Assembly (NCBI GenBank): GCA_034440455.1
Contig: JAWXCB010000091.1
Span: forward strand, 1 to 16,993
Direction of reading: 5' to 3'
Length of the DNA: 16,993 bases
Source of the DNA: JAWXCB01 sp034440455
Lineage (GTDB): Bacteria > Bacteroidota > Bacteroidia > Chitinophagales > CAIOSU01
Both the position numbers and the translations under genes were made by a program. Under the pieces are notes generated by a model. It was not told where the DNA came from and ran no database searches. It saw only the letters and a list, made by a program, of their open reading frames with translations. This document shows positions 1 to 6,817 of the stretch, in pieces (position 1 is the stretch's first letter; each line of letters begins with the position of its first letter).

Positions 1-166
1 ACAGAAGCAGAGCAAACGAATTGCCACGACCTTCAGGTCGTGGAATAAATTAAATAACAAACTTGGCTTTAGCCAAAACACAGGAAGTACAGAAGCAGAA
101 CAAACGAATTGCCACGACCTTCAGGTCGTGGAATAAATTAAATAACAAACTTGGCTTTAGCCAAAA
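1..166. repeat. Two tandem 78-bp copies carrying REP-like palindromes (88-bp period)
   Basis: Bases 1-78 recur at 89-166 with one mismatch (G12 versus A100), separated by 10 bp. Each copy holds two perfect inverted repeats. The first is a 20-bp palindrome CCACGACCTTCAGGTCGTGG (24-43 and 112-131; 9-bp arms, 2-nt centre). The second is TTGGCTTTAGCCAA (63-76 and 151-164; 6-bp arms). The first copy abuts the window edge, so the array may extend leftward. Similar palindromes next to Y1 transposases are known as REP elements mobilised by RAYT proteins, and a decayed gene of that kind begins 14 bp downstream. That these are its substrates is an inference from adjacency and from the inverted third copy at 646-686. 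Confidence 0.8.
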
Positions 167-179
167 AAATCATCTACAA

Positions 180-618
180 ATGCCCTCTGCCAAAGTAATG
201 CTCCATTTCATTTGGTAAACAAAAAACAGGTTACCGCTTATTTCAAAAGAATTGAAACCTTCGCTCTTATCGCACATAAAGGAGAACAGCATCAGCAAAG
301 GCATTTACATTGACTGCCTGAATTGCGTTGAAGACAATATCCATCTGCTGATTTCTCTGCGAACAGAACAAACCATATCAAAAATCGCAATGCTTATTAA
401 AGGTGAATCCTCTTTTTTGAGTGAACAAACAAAACCTCCTGAGGCAGAAATTCGAATGGCAGGATGAATATATCTCGCTATCGGTGAGTGAATCAGCTCT
501 TGATAAAGTGAGGCAGTACATTGCAAATCAGGAACAGCAGCATCAAACAAAAACATTTACCCTTGAATATGAAGAGTTTTTGGCAGCGCACGGTTTCAGC
601 AGGAGGGATTTGAGCTAA
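180..618 (+). pseudogene. Decayed REP-associated (IS200-like, Y1/HUH) transposase
   Basis: Read across two frames, this region encodes a full-length Y1 transposase of the small Bacteroidota RAYT type. It starts with ATG at 180 (MPSAKVMLHFIW), continues through TKNRLPLISKELKPSLLSHI and the catalytic segment DNIHLLISL, and ends with the typical FEWQDEYISLSVSESALDKV and YIANQEQQHQTKTF. Four lesions are visible. An in-frame TAA lies at 216-218 after HFIW. The expected HUH motif (DHVHLL or DHIHLL in relatives) reads DNIHLL, losing the first metal-binding His. The T run at 413-418 appears one base too long and shifts the frame. In the restored frame, TGA at 418-420 stands where relatives have Trp (SSFWVNKQ). 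The gene is flanked by inverted copies of a palindromic repeat, as expected for REP/RAYT loci. It should be inactive. Confidence 0.85.
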
Positions 619-645
619 AGCCCATTCGCTTCTCCATTTATCTAT

Positions 646-686
646 CCACGACTTGAAGGTCGTGGCAATTCGTTTGCTCCGCTTCT
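646..686 (-). repeat. Inverted third copy of the REP-like palindrome
   Basis: Bases 646-686 are the reverse complement of bases 3-43, with two mismatches in 41 positions. They include the 20-bp palindrome (646-665, one arm base changed) and the adjoining segment that matches AGCAAACGAATTG. The transposase relic at 180-618 is therefore bracketed by the same repeat in opposite orientations, the usual layout of a REP-associated transposase locus. Confidence 0.8.
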
Positions 687-773
687 ATGCTTCACCCGCT
701 TGTGGCAATTCTCCTTTCAGCGCCTCTCCTTATCTTTGGCGCTCCGCTGATTTTCAATGAAAGTGTTTTGTTC

Positions 774-781
774 TAAATTTG
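774..781 (+). promoter_or_regulatory. Possible -7 box (TAAATTTG) of the toxin-antitoxin operon
   Basis: TAAATTTG fits the Bacteroidota -7 consensus TAnnTTTG exactly and ends 4 bp before the antitoxin ATG at 786. Transcription would then start at or next to the start codon, giving a leaderless or nearly leaderless mRNA. No TTTG -33 box sits at the usual spacing (TTTT at 751-754 is the nearest), so the call rests on one short match. Confidence 0.25.
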
Positions 782-785
782 AACG

Positions 786-995
786 ATGCGAACACTCAAC
801 CTTTTGCAATTAGAAATACTAAAGCTTTTCAGCAATTACAGCACGGAAGAAGAACTGCTTGATTTAAAAAAAGCGCTCATCACCTACTTGTCAAAACAGA
901 CTGTGAAATCAGCGGATGAGGTTTTCGATTCAAAGAACTACAACCGTAAAACAATAGAATTGTGGCACAAAGAGCATAATCGCCTAAAGAAATGA
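786..995 (+). CDS. Small antitoxin-like protein of a PIN toxin-antitoxin pair
   Basis: This 69-residue, highly charged, probably mostly helical protein has no membrane segment or signal peptide. Its layout (TLNLLQLEILKLFS, then STEEELLDLKKALITYLSKQ, then a C-terminal DEVFDSKNYNRKTIELWHKEH) resembles short Bacteroidota proteins encoded directly before PIN-domain toxins, and I take it to be the antitoxin. In such pairs the C-terminal part usually binds the toxin's active site and the dimer represses the operon. Neither is shown here. Its stop overlaps the toxin start (ATGA at 992-995), which suggests translational coupling. The family name is uncertain; the role follows mainly from context. Confidence 0.65.
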   Translation: MRTLNLLQLEILKLFSNYSTEEELLDLKKALITYLSKQTVKSADEVFDSKNYNRKTIELWHKEHNRLKK

Positions 996-1393
996 CTGTT
1001 GTAATTGATACAAACATTTTTATCATTTCGCTTACTTCCCAGTCGCCTTATCACAAGATTTATACTTCGCTGGTGGAACAAAAGGATGCGCTCGCTGTAA
1101 GCAACGATATTCTTCTTGAATACAACGAAATTCTTTCAATGAAATATTCCCCAAGGGTAGCGCATGAATTTCTAAACCTTCTTGCCGAATTGCCGAATGT
1201 GAAACAGGATACTGTTTATTTCAACTGGAATCTTATCGCTGCTGACAGAGACGAAAATAAATATGCGGATTGCGCAATCGCAGCGGCAGCAGATTTTTTT
1301 GTGACCGAAGACAAGCGCTTTAACATTTTGCAAAAAACTGATTTCCCAAAAATGAATGTAATCGGATTAAAGAAATTCATGAAAATGATTTGA
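992..1393 (+). CDS. PIN-domain toxin (putative toxin-antitoxin ribonuclease)
   Basis: The 133-residue product is a complete single PIN domain of the 'putative toxin-antitoxin system toxin component, PIN family' type (COG1569-like). The N-terminal VVIDTNIFI gives the first acidic residue (D6), LLEYNEIL the second (E43), and the block DENKYADCAIAAAADFFVTEDKRF gives D93 and D107 (D101 is nearby). These make up the metal-binding acidic set of PIN nucleases, so the enzyme looks intact. PIN toxins of this kind generally cleave RNA, but the target cannot be read from the sequence. It overlaps its presumed antitoxin by 4 bp and ends 4 bp before queE, so all three may share a transcript. Confidence 0.85.
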   Translation: MTVVIDTNIFIISLTSQSPYHKIYTSLVEQKDALAVSNDILLEYNEILSMKYSPRVAHEFLNLLAELPNVKQDTVYFNWNLIAADRDENKYADCAIAAAADFFVTEDKRFNILQKTDFPKMNVIGLKKFMKMI

Positions 1394-1397
1394 GCAG

Positions 1398-2021
1398 ATG
1401 AACAGTATTAAGGTAGACAACTTCAATGAAATCCCTGTAATGGAATCCTTCTACACCCTGCAAGGTGAAGGATTTCACCAGGGCAAAGCTGCGTATTTCA
1501 TTCGCCTTGCGGGATGCGATGTCGGCTGCGTGTGGTGTGATGTGAAAGAATCATGGGAAGTAAATAAAAATCAAATCAAACCGGTAAAAGATATTGTTGA
1601 AAAAGCTTTAAAATACGAAAGCAGGATTGCTGTTATTACGGGTGGCGAACCCTTGATGTATGATTTAAAACCCCTTACAAAAGCATTGCAGCAATCAGAT
1701 TTTCACACACACATTGAAACATCAGGCGCATATCCGCTTTCGGGAAAATGGAATTGGGTTTGTCTTTCACCTAAAAAATTCAAATCGCCTCTCCCCGAAA
1801 ATTTCAAACATGCCGATGAGTTAAAAGTCATCGTTTACAACAAAAGTGATTTCGCATGGGCGGAAGAAAATGCAGCAAAAGTTTCTTCGAAATGCATGTT
1901 GTATCTTCAACCCGAGTGGAGCAAAGCGGAACAGATGCTGCCGCAAATTATTGATTACATCAAACAACATCCGCAATGGGAATTGTCGCTACAGTTGCAC
2001 AAGTATTTGAACTTGCCGTGA
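1398..2021 (+). CDS. queE: 7-carboxy-7-deazaguanine synthase QueE
   Basis: This radical SAM enzyme contracts 6-carboxy-tetrahydropterin to 7-carboxy-7-deazaguanine, the second committed step towards preQ0 and queuosine in tRNA. The 207-residue protein shows the QueE opening VMESFYTLQGEGFHQGKAAY, then a cluster GCDVGCVWCD with cysteines 40, 44 and 47 (CX3CX2C) for the 4Fe-4S cluster. It also has TGGEPLM (81-87, SAM binding), HIETSG (105-110), LSPKKFK (123-129) and the terminal LSLQLHKYLNLP. Length and motifs are typical of the Bacteroidota form. It starts 4 bp after the PIN toxin, and a palindromic repeat begins 1 nt after its stop. No other queuosine gene (queC, queD, queF) is in the window. 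Confidence 0.95.
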   Translation: MNSIKVDNFNEIPVMESFYTLQGEGFHQGKAAYFIRLAGCDVGCVWCDVKESWEVNKNQIKPVKDIVEKALKYESRIAVITGGEPLMYDLKPLTKALQQSDFHTHIETSGAYPLSGKWNWVCLSPKKFKSPLPENFKHADELKVIVYNKSDFAWAEENAAKVSSKCMLYLQPEWSKAEQMLPQIIDYIKQHPQWELSLQLHKYLNLP

Positions 2022-2022
2022 A

Positions 2023-2108
2023 GCCTCACCTCCGCCTCCTTTCCAAAGGAGAGGAGAGTCCGAAGCGAACGCATCCCCTCTCCAAAGGAGAGGGGCAAGG
2101 GGTGAGGC
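2023..2108. repeat. 86-bp palindromic MITE-like element
   Basis: The segment is bounded by 8-bp terminal inverted repeats GCCTCACC (2023-2030) and GGTGAGGC (2101-2108). It contains two hairpins: 2036-2056 (9-bp arms, one G-T wobble, loop AAA) and 2075-2095 (perfect 9-bp arms CCCCTCTCC/GGAGAGGGG, loop AAA). A related half element is at 16744-16778. G-rich palindromes of this look are common between genes in Bacteroidota. There is no coding capacity, so any mobility would need an enzyme supplied elsewhere. The right end overlaps the GTG taken as the start of the next gene. Confidence 0.75.
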
Positions 2109-4033
2109 AATCTTTTGGTGAAGCGCTGCTTTTATTTTTCATCCTCGCTTTTACGTCCTGCTCCTCCCCTACCCACAGCCAAACTGATATTTCAAAAAAA
2201 GCGTTGAAATATTATGCTGAAGGAAATGAACATTTGAATTGGAACAGGTTTCCCGAAGCAGAAACTGCATTTCTTGAAGCTATCAAAGCAGAGCCAAAAT
2301 ATGTTTCCGCACTGCAAAAGCTCACCTATATCTACATGCAAACGCGGCAATATGAAAAAGCCTATCAGCCTCTGGTTGAATTGACCAAAGCAGAGCCGAA
2401 ACCTGTCGTCAGCGCATTTTATGAGTTGGCAAAAGTGTCGCTTGCAATTGGAAAACCAACCGGGCTTGATTCCTACAAGCAATGGGTAGCATTGAAAGGA
2501 GGAAACACAACAGAAGAAGGAAAAATATTGGAGCGGAATTTAGTCTTCGCTAAATCCTATTTTGAAAAACTTCATGATACAACCGATATAAAAATTGAAC
2601 GGCTCAATACAAATGTAAATACTGCCGCGCGTGAATATTTTCCCACCATCACGGCTGACGGCAGCCAACTTTATTTCACGCGCCATGTCACGAATAACAA
2701 TTTCATCAATGAAGATATTTTCGTGAGCAAACAGACGGGCAGCGATTGGGGCGTTGCGGTGAGCGCTGGAGAAAACATCAATACATTATCCAATGAAGCA
2801 GCATCAACTATTTCGCCCGATGGCAGAAAACTTTTTTTCACCATCTGCGAAGCCAACAAAGGTTTTGGAGGCTGCGACATCTGGATGGCTGACCGCATGG
2901 GCGAAATATGGATGACCGCAAAAAATCTGGGAATGAATTTCAATACTACGAGCAAAGAAACGCAACCTTGCATTTCCGGTGATGGAAGATCAATTTATTT
3001 TGTAAGCGCAAGAAAAGAAGGAATAGGAATGCTTGATTTATGGGTGAGCAACCTGCAACCGGACGGCTCTTGGGGCAAACCCGAAAATCTTGGCGATGCG
3101 ATTAACACACCTTTTGATGAGCAGCGTCCGTTCATTCATCCTGACAATCACACGCTCTATTTTTCTTCCAATGGCCATCCCGGTTTTGGCAGTGCAGATG
3201 TTTTCATGTCGAAAAAAGATTCAACAGGAAAGTGGCAGAAACCGGTAAATATGGGCTTACCGATTAATTCTTTCGAAGAGGAAGAAGGCATGTACGTTTC
3301 GCTTGATGGCGCAACAGGCTATTTTGCTTCCGACCGTTTTAATGCAGGCGAACTCACACAACGGAATTATGACATCTACTCTTTTAAATTGCTTCCTGTA
3401 TTTGCCCCCGAAATTGTGACATCCGTGCGGGGAAATATTTCAGATGCAGAGAGTAAGAAGAAACTGTCAGCAGAAATAGAATTCATTGATTTGAAAAGCG
3501 GCAAGCCGGTGAACAGCACGCTTGCAGACATCAGCACCGGTGAATATTTACTCTGCTTGGAAACCGGGAAAGATTACGCGATGAACATTTCAAAAGAAGG
3601 CTACTTATTCTTTTCGCAAAACTTTTCACTTGACAGTATCAAGCGTGGTGAGCACTTTAAACTGGATGCAGCTTTAAACAAAATAAAAACAGGAGAGAAA
3701 ACCGTGCTGAGAAATATTTTCTTTGAAACCAACTCTGCGCAACTGAAGCAAGAGTCATCTGTTGAATTGAAAATCCTCCTGCAATTCCTGAAAGAAAATC
3801 CTGCGGTAAAAATTGAAATCGAAGGGCACACGGACAATGTGGGCAAACCGGAAATTAACCTGCAACTTTCAGAGCAGCGCGCGAAAACAGTGTATGAATC
3901 GCTCATCAGCAAAGGCATTGAGAAAAGCCGGTTATCTTACAAAGGCTTTGGAGAATCACAACCCATCGCATCAAACGACACAGAAGAAAGCAGAGAGCAA
4001 AACAGGAGAACTGAATTCAGAGTCGTGAATTAA
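2102..4033 (+). CDS. PorE-like outer-membrane lipoprotein (TPR, PD40 propeller, OmpA_C)
   Basis: With GTG at 2102 the product has 643 residues. It has a lipoprotein signal (hydrophobic run, then FTSC with Cys20), TPR repeats (about 33-103), PD40/WD40-like propeller blades (about 178-413; for example ISPDGRKLFFT, and LYFSSNGHPGFGSADVF), a carboxypeptidase-regulatory-like beta domain (about 441-518), and an OmpA_C peptidoglycan-binding domain (about 533-643) with EGHTDNVG and NRRTEF. This is the order seen in PorE, a T9SS-associated lipoprotein that tethers the machinery to peptidoglycan. Paralogues with this layout are frequent, so the T9SS role is an inference. The frame is open back to 1976 within queE, but that extension (for example HPLSKGEGQGVR) is translated repeat sequence and leaves no N-terminal signal. 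The repeat's AGGAGAGGGG also lies just before the GTG. Confidence 0.85.
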   Translation: MRQSFGEALLLFFILAFTSCSSPTHSQTDISKKALKYYAEGNEHLNWNRFPEAETAFLEAIKAEPKYVSALQKLTYIYMQTRQYEKAYQPLVELTKAEPKPVVSAFYELAKVSLAIGKPTGLDSYKQWVALKGGNTTEEGKILERNLVFAKSYFEKLHDTTDIKIERLNTNVNTAAREYFPTITADGSQLYFTRHVTNNNFINEDIFVSKQTGSDWGVAVSAGENINTLSNEAASTISPDGRKLFFTICEANKGFGGCDIWMADRMGEIWMTAKNLGMNFNTTSKETQPCISGDGRSIYFVSARKEGIGMLDLWVSNLQPDGSWGKPENLGDAINTPFDEQRPFIHPDNHTLYFSSNGHPGFGSADVFMSKKDSTGKWQKPVNMGLPINSFEEEEGMYVSLDGATGYFASDRFNAGELTQRNYDIYSFKLLPVFAPEIVTSVRGNISDAESKKKLSAEIEFIDLKSGKPVNSTLADISTGEYLLCLETGKDYAMNISKEGYLFFSQNFSLDSIKRGEHFKLDAALNKIKTGEKTVLRNIFFETNSAQLKQESSVELKILLQFLKENPAVKIEIEGHTDNVGKPEINLQLSEQRAKTVYESLISKGIEKSRLSYKGFGESQPIASNDTEESREQNRRTEFRVVN

Positions 4034-4087
4034 TTTGCTGATGTGCCGATTGAAAACAACTATCCTCCAAATTTTAACCCAATAAAA

Positions 4088-5866
4088 ATGAACTACCGGA
4101 TTTTTTTCGCACTGTTGTTTTTCATTTCAAGCACAACATTTTCATTTGCGCAGCAAATCACGCATGGTCCTGTTGTGGGCGGAGTTACTCCAAACTCAGC
4201 TCGCATGTATGTGCGCACAACGCAAGCCTCTCCCGTGCTCATCGAGCTTTCCGACAATCCGAATTTTTCAAACACGCTTCTTTTCTCCGATACGACAATT
4301 GCAGAACGCGATTCTTCCGTGATAACTGAATTGAGCGGATTAGACGCATTCACTACTTATTATTACAGGATAACCGTAAACGGGATCGCAGACACAGTGA
4401 GCGGTTTTTTCAAAACATTTCCGAATGAAGGCGAGCCGGGGAATTACATCTGGGCTGTATTGAGTTGTCAGGAATACGGCACCTACAATACATTTCCTGC
4501 TTTGCAAACCCGAAATGCTGATTTGATATTTCACACGGGCGATTGGACGTATCCTGATTATCAAATTCCCGGTGAGTATGAATTGGATTGGGCAAAAGTG
4601 CAACTCTCTTACCGCAAAAAATATTCGGAATTAAAAATGCCTCCGGTGCTACGTTCCTCTGTTTTCGATTATGTAGTGGATAATCATGACGGCATCGGGC
4701 AGCGAACAAACATTGTGTCGGTGCGGACTGTTGTTGACACCGATAGCGTGGTGACAAACTATGTGGATGCATACCCCGTTTCCGAACAGGCGTTCTTGAA
4801 TATGATGCAGGGTTATGAAGAATACTTTCCGCATTGGAACCTTGCAAACGATTCAGCAGGCATGTATCACAGTTACCGCTATGGAAACGCGGAAATATTT
4901 TTTGTGGACGTGCGCAACTGCGGCAACGGGCAAGATTCAACTTACACGTATGATGCGCTCCGCAACAAATGGACATTCAACCCCAAGCAGGGACAAACTC
5001 TGCTGGGCGCAGAGCAATTTCAATGGCTGAAAAACGGTTTGCGAAATTCAACAGCCGATTGGAAATTTATTGTGAGCGGTGTAATGTTCAATAAAAAATT
5101 CAGGAAGATTCTGCAATTCGCAATGTTCTTTCAAAATCTTGTGTTTGGCATCGGCAGCGAAACAGGCTCGGGCTTTCGTCTTGCGCACGCCATTACTGCA
5201 AACTGGACAGGCTACCCGCGAGAACAAGATGGGTTGATTTATTTTTTAGATTCAGCGAGCATCAAGGATGTAATTGTGTTGAGCGGGCACATGCACACCA
5301 ATGTGATGGATGACGGACGCAATGCGGGCTTGCCTGAATTAAACACCGGACCCGTAGCAAGCATCGGACCTGAACTCACCTACTATATTGACTCCATAAT
5401 GCAATCGCTGAACTTGGGAAGCGCAATTGACTCACTGTGGAATGGAGGCGGGCAAGGAGTGCAAAATAAAAATTTTATGAGCGGTTTTGGTACTATTCAG
5501 ATTTATCATAAAGATTCTGTTGTACTGTGCATCGTGGACGAAGACAACGTAGATGTAAGTTGTATGAAGATTCACCATTCCACCAGCCCCTACGCTTCTA
5601 TTAATCCGCTTGCAGGGCAGGAGTGCGTGATTGAGAAAATTTATCCCAACCCGGCAAGTGATAAAGTCTATTTTGATTTTTGCGAAAAATATCAGCCGCA
5701 AGTATCCGACAGGGTTTTCCTCATGGACCAATCAGGAAAAATGTTTCCCACATCCATTGAGAATAAAAAATTCATCCGCATCAAAAATTTGCCTGCGGGA
5801 TATTACATGCTTGTGTATGATTACGGGAATGATGTGTTCGTTGATGATGTGATAGTAGCGCGATAG
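4088..5866 (+). CDS. Secreted PhoD-like phosphatase with T9SS sorting domain
   Basis: ATG at 4088 gives 592 residues beginning with a clear signal peptide (MNYRIFFALLFFISSTTFSFA, cleavage before QQ). The frame opens 15 codons earlier, but those precede the signal. A PhoD_N-like beta domain (ITHGPVVGGVTPNSARMYVR) leads into a metallophosphatase domain with VLSCQEYGTY, HTGDWTYPDY (Asp152), DNHDG (198-202), YRYGNAEIFFVDVRN, LLGAEQFQWLKNGL and SGHMHTN (399-405). These match the PhoD/alkaline phosphatase D layout of phosphomono- or diesterases. The C-terminal 70 or so residues (IYPNPASDKVYF through NLPAGYYML) form a type A T9SS sorting domain, so the enzyme should cross the outer membrane and be anchored or released. 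It lies 54 bp after the PorE-like gene. The substrate is unknown. Confidence 0.88.
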   Translation: MNYRIFFALLFFISSTTFSFAQQITHGPVVGGVTPNSARMYVRTTQASPVLIELSDNPNFSNTLLFSDTTIAERDSSVITELSGLDAFTTYYYRITVNGIADTVSGFFKTFPNEGEPGNYIWAVLSCQEYGTYNTFPALQTRNADLIFHTGDWTYPDYQIPGEYELDWAKVQLSYRKKYSELKMPPVLRSSVFDYVVDNHDGIGQRTNIVSVRTVVDTDSVVTNYVDAYPVSEQAFLNMMQGYEEYFPHWNLANDSAGMYHSYRYGNAEIFFVDVRNCGNGQDSTYTYDALRNKWTFNPKQGQTLLGAEQFQWLKNGLRNSTADWKFIVSGVMFNKKFRKILQFAMFFQNLVFGIGSETGSGFRLAHAITANWTGYPREQDGLIYFLDSASIKDVIVLSGHMHTNVMDDGRNAGLPELNTGPVASIGPELTYYIDSIMQSLNLGSAIDSLWNGGGQGVQNKNFMSGFGTIQIYHKDSVVLCIVDEDNVDVSCMKIHHSTSPYASINPLAGQECVIEKIYPNPASDKVYFDFCEKYQPQVSDRVFLMDQSGKMFPTSIENKKFIRIKNLPAGYYMLVYDYGNDVFVDDVIVAR

Positions 5867-5870
5867 CAAT

Positions 5871-6476
5871 TCATGCTTGTTTCATATATCCTGCAATCAA
5901 TCTTTCATTTTCAGACACGCTGCCTTCAAACGCAGAGATGATATTATTTCTCTCCTTCTCAGTTTTGTTTTGACTGAGTTTCTTCTTCCCGATTAATTCA
6001 GTTACTTCAATCTCAAAAGCAACGATTCCTTTTATCATTTTCAGTTTATAATCCATCGGGAGTTTCTCCCATTGAGTTTTGTAACCTGCATCATAACTAT
6101 CAATCATTGATTCAAGCAAACAAAGCGCGTTCGCATCTTCCTGAATAATACGCCCGCTTCCATAGGCATGAACAGCAAGATAATTCCAGGTGGGAACATT
6201 AAGTTCTTTCTCGTAGTGTTTTGGGGAAATATATGCATGTGGCTCATTAAATACCACAAGTATTTTGCGCTCATCAATATCCTTCCAATTGGGATTAGCT
6301 CTGGCGCAATGTGAAGACAAAAGGATGCTGCCATTTACTTCATTAATTACAAACGGAAGATGAATGCCCTGCGGCTCGTTGTTATTCACCGTTATCATTA
6401 ATCCGAAACTAAACCTGCGCATGAAGTCAACAGTTTCCTGCCTGTCCTGCATTTTAAATTGATTCGGCACGTACAT
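5871..6476 (-). CDS. PaiB-family FMN-binding protein
   Basis: The 201-residue product starts MYVPNQFKMQDRQETVDFMRRF, the signature opening of the PaiB / 'FMN-binding negative transcriptional regulator' family. The frame runs 33 codons further upstream, but homologues start at MYVP. The split-barrel fold is marked by GIHLPFVINE, LLSSHCARANPNW, LVVFNEPHAYISPKHYE, VPTWNYLAVHAYG and the late GIVAFEIEVTELIGKKKLSQN. In Bacillus, paiB acts with the acetyltransferase paiA on protease and sporulation genes. No paiA is next to it here, and the biochemical role of most members is unknown. Its stop lies 4 bp from that of the convergent phosphatase gene. Confidence 0.9.
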   Translation of the reverse strand: MYVPNQFKMQDRQETVDFMRRFSFGLMITVNNNEPQGIHLPFVINEVNGSILLSSHCARANPNWKDIDERKILVVFNEPHAYISPKHYEKELNVPTWNYLAVHAYGSGRIIQEDANALCLLESMIDSYDAGYKTQWEKLPMDYKLKMIKGIVAFEIEVTELIGKKKLSQNKTEKERNNIISAFEGSVSENERLIAGYMKQA

Positions 6477-6494
6477 GAAAAATATTTTGAAGTT

Positions 6495-6502
6495 CAAACC
6501 TA
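6495..6502 (-). promoter_or_regulatory. Possible -7 box (TAGGTTTG) of the paiB-like gene
   Basis: On the minus strand TAGGTTTG matches the Bacteroidota -7 consensus TAnnTTTG exactly, 18 bp before the MYVP start codon at 6476. It lies inside the longer upstream open frame, which supports the shorter start. No convincing TTTG -33 box is seen at the usual distance. Confidence 0.35.
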
Positions 6503-6589
6503 AAAAAAATTGACTTGCTCGTTCGGTTTTAATACGTTGCTGATACCCAATTGAGCGTATGCTTAAGTTCATCAAAAAAATTGTTGCGA

Positions 6590-6817
6590 ATGGAAAAATC
6601 TTTACACGATTCCGGGAAATTCAAGTTGCATATCTATCCTTTCAAAGGGGAATGGCTGCTTGTAAATGATTATGAGAAATCAGCAAACTACGGTTCATTT
6701 GCGTGTCCAAATGAAGCATTGAATTGCGCCAGAACTGTTTTCAAAGGCAAAAACGAATTGGAGGTTGTCATCCATTCAAAGTATGACAGTATGCCGCACT
6801 TCAAAATGATTGTTTAG
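6590..6817 (+). CDS. Small DUF2188-like protein
   Basis: From ATG at 6590 this encodes 75 residues. The core HIYPFKGEWLLVNDYEKS, then FACPNEALNCARTVFKGK, then LEVVIHSKYDSMPHFKM follows the DUF2188 pattern: a beta strand with Trp, a helix with 'eAl..A', and a strand ending 'VIH'. These are small cytosolic proteins of unknown function. The frame opens 13 codons earlier (6551), but that stretch has no family resemblance. The gene is divergent from the paiB-like gene, with 113 bp between starts, and its TAG (6815-6817) overlaps the stop of the convergent rdgB. The family call is by pattern only. Confidence 0.65.
   Translation: MEKSLHDSGKFKLHIYPFKGEWLLVNDYEKSANYGSFACPNEALNCARTVFKGKNELEVVIHSKYDSMPHFKMIV

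Noticed and set aside
1..166. CRISPR-like array
   Set aside because: There are only two 78-bp units with an 88-bp period and a 10-bp gap, no spacers of uniform length and no cas genes; the palindromes and adjacent Y1 relic fit REP elements.
305..556. Minus-strand open frame opposite the transposase relic
   Set aside because: The plus strand carries clear Y1 transposase similarity across the region; the opposite frame shows none.
1976..2101. N-terminal extension of the PorE-like lipoprotein starting within queE
   Set aside because: The extension overlaps the end of queE and is translated palindromic repeat; using it would bury the lipoprotein signal about 50 residues inside the protein.
4410..4976. 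188-residue minus-strand open frame opposite the phosphatase gene
   Set aside because: It is rich in Cys, Arg, His and Pro with no domain pattern and lies entirely opposite a well-supported PhoD-like gene; an antisense shadow.
6477..6575. 33-codon N-terminal extension of the PaiB-like protein
   Set aside because: Family members start at MYVP, and an exact TAnnTTTG -7 box lies inside the extension.
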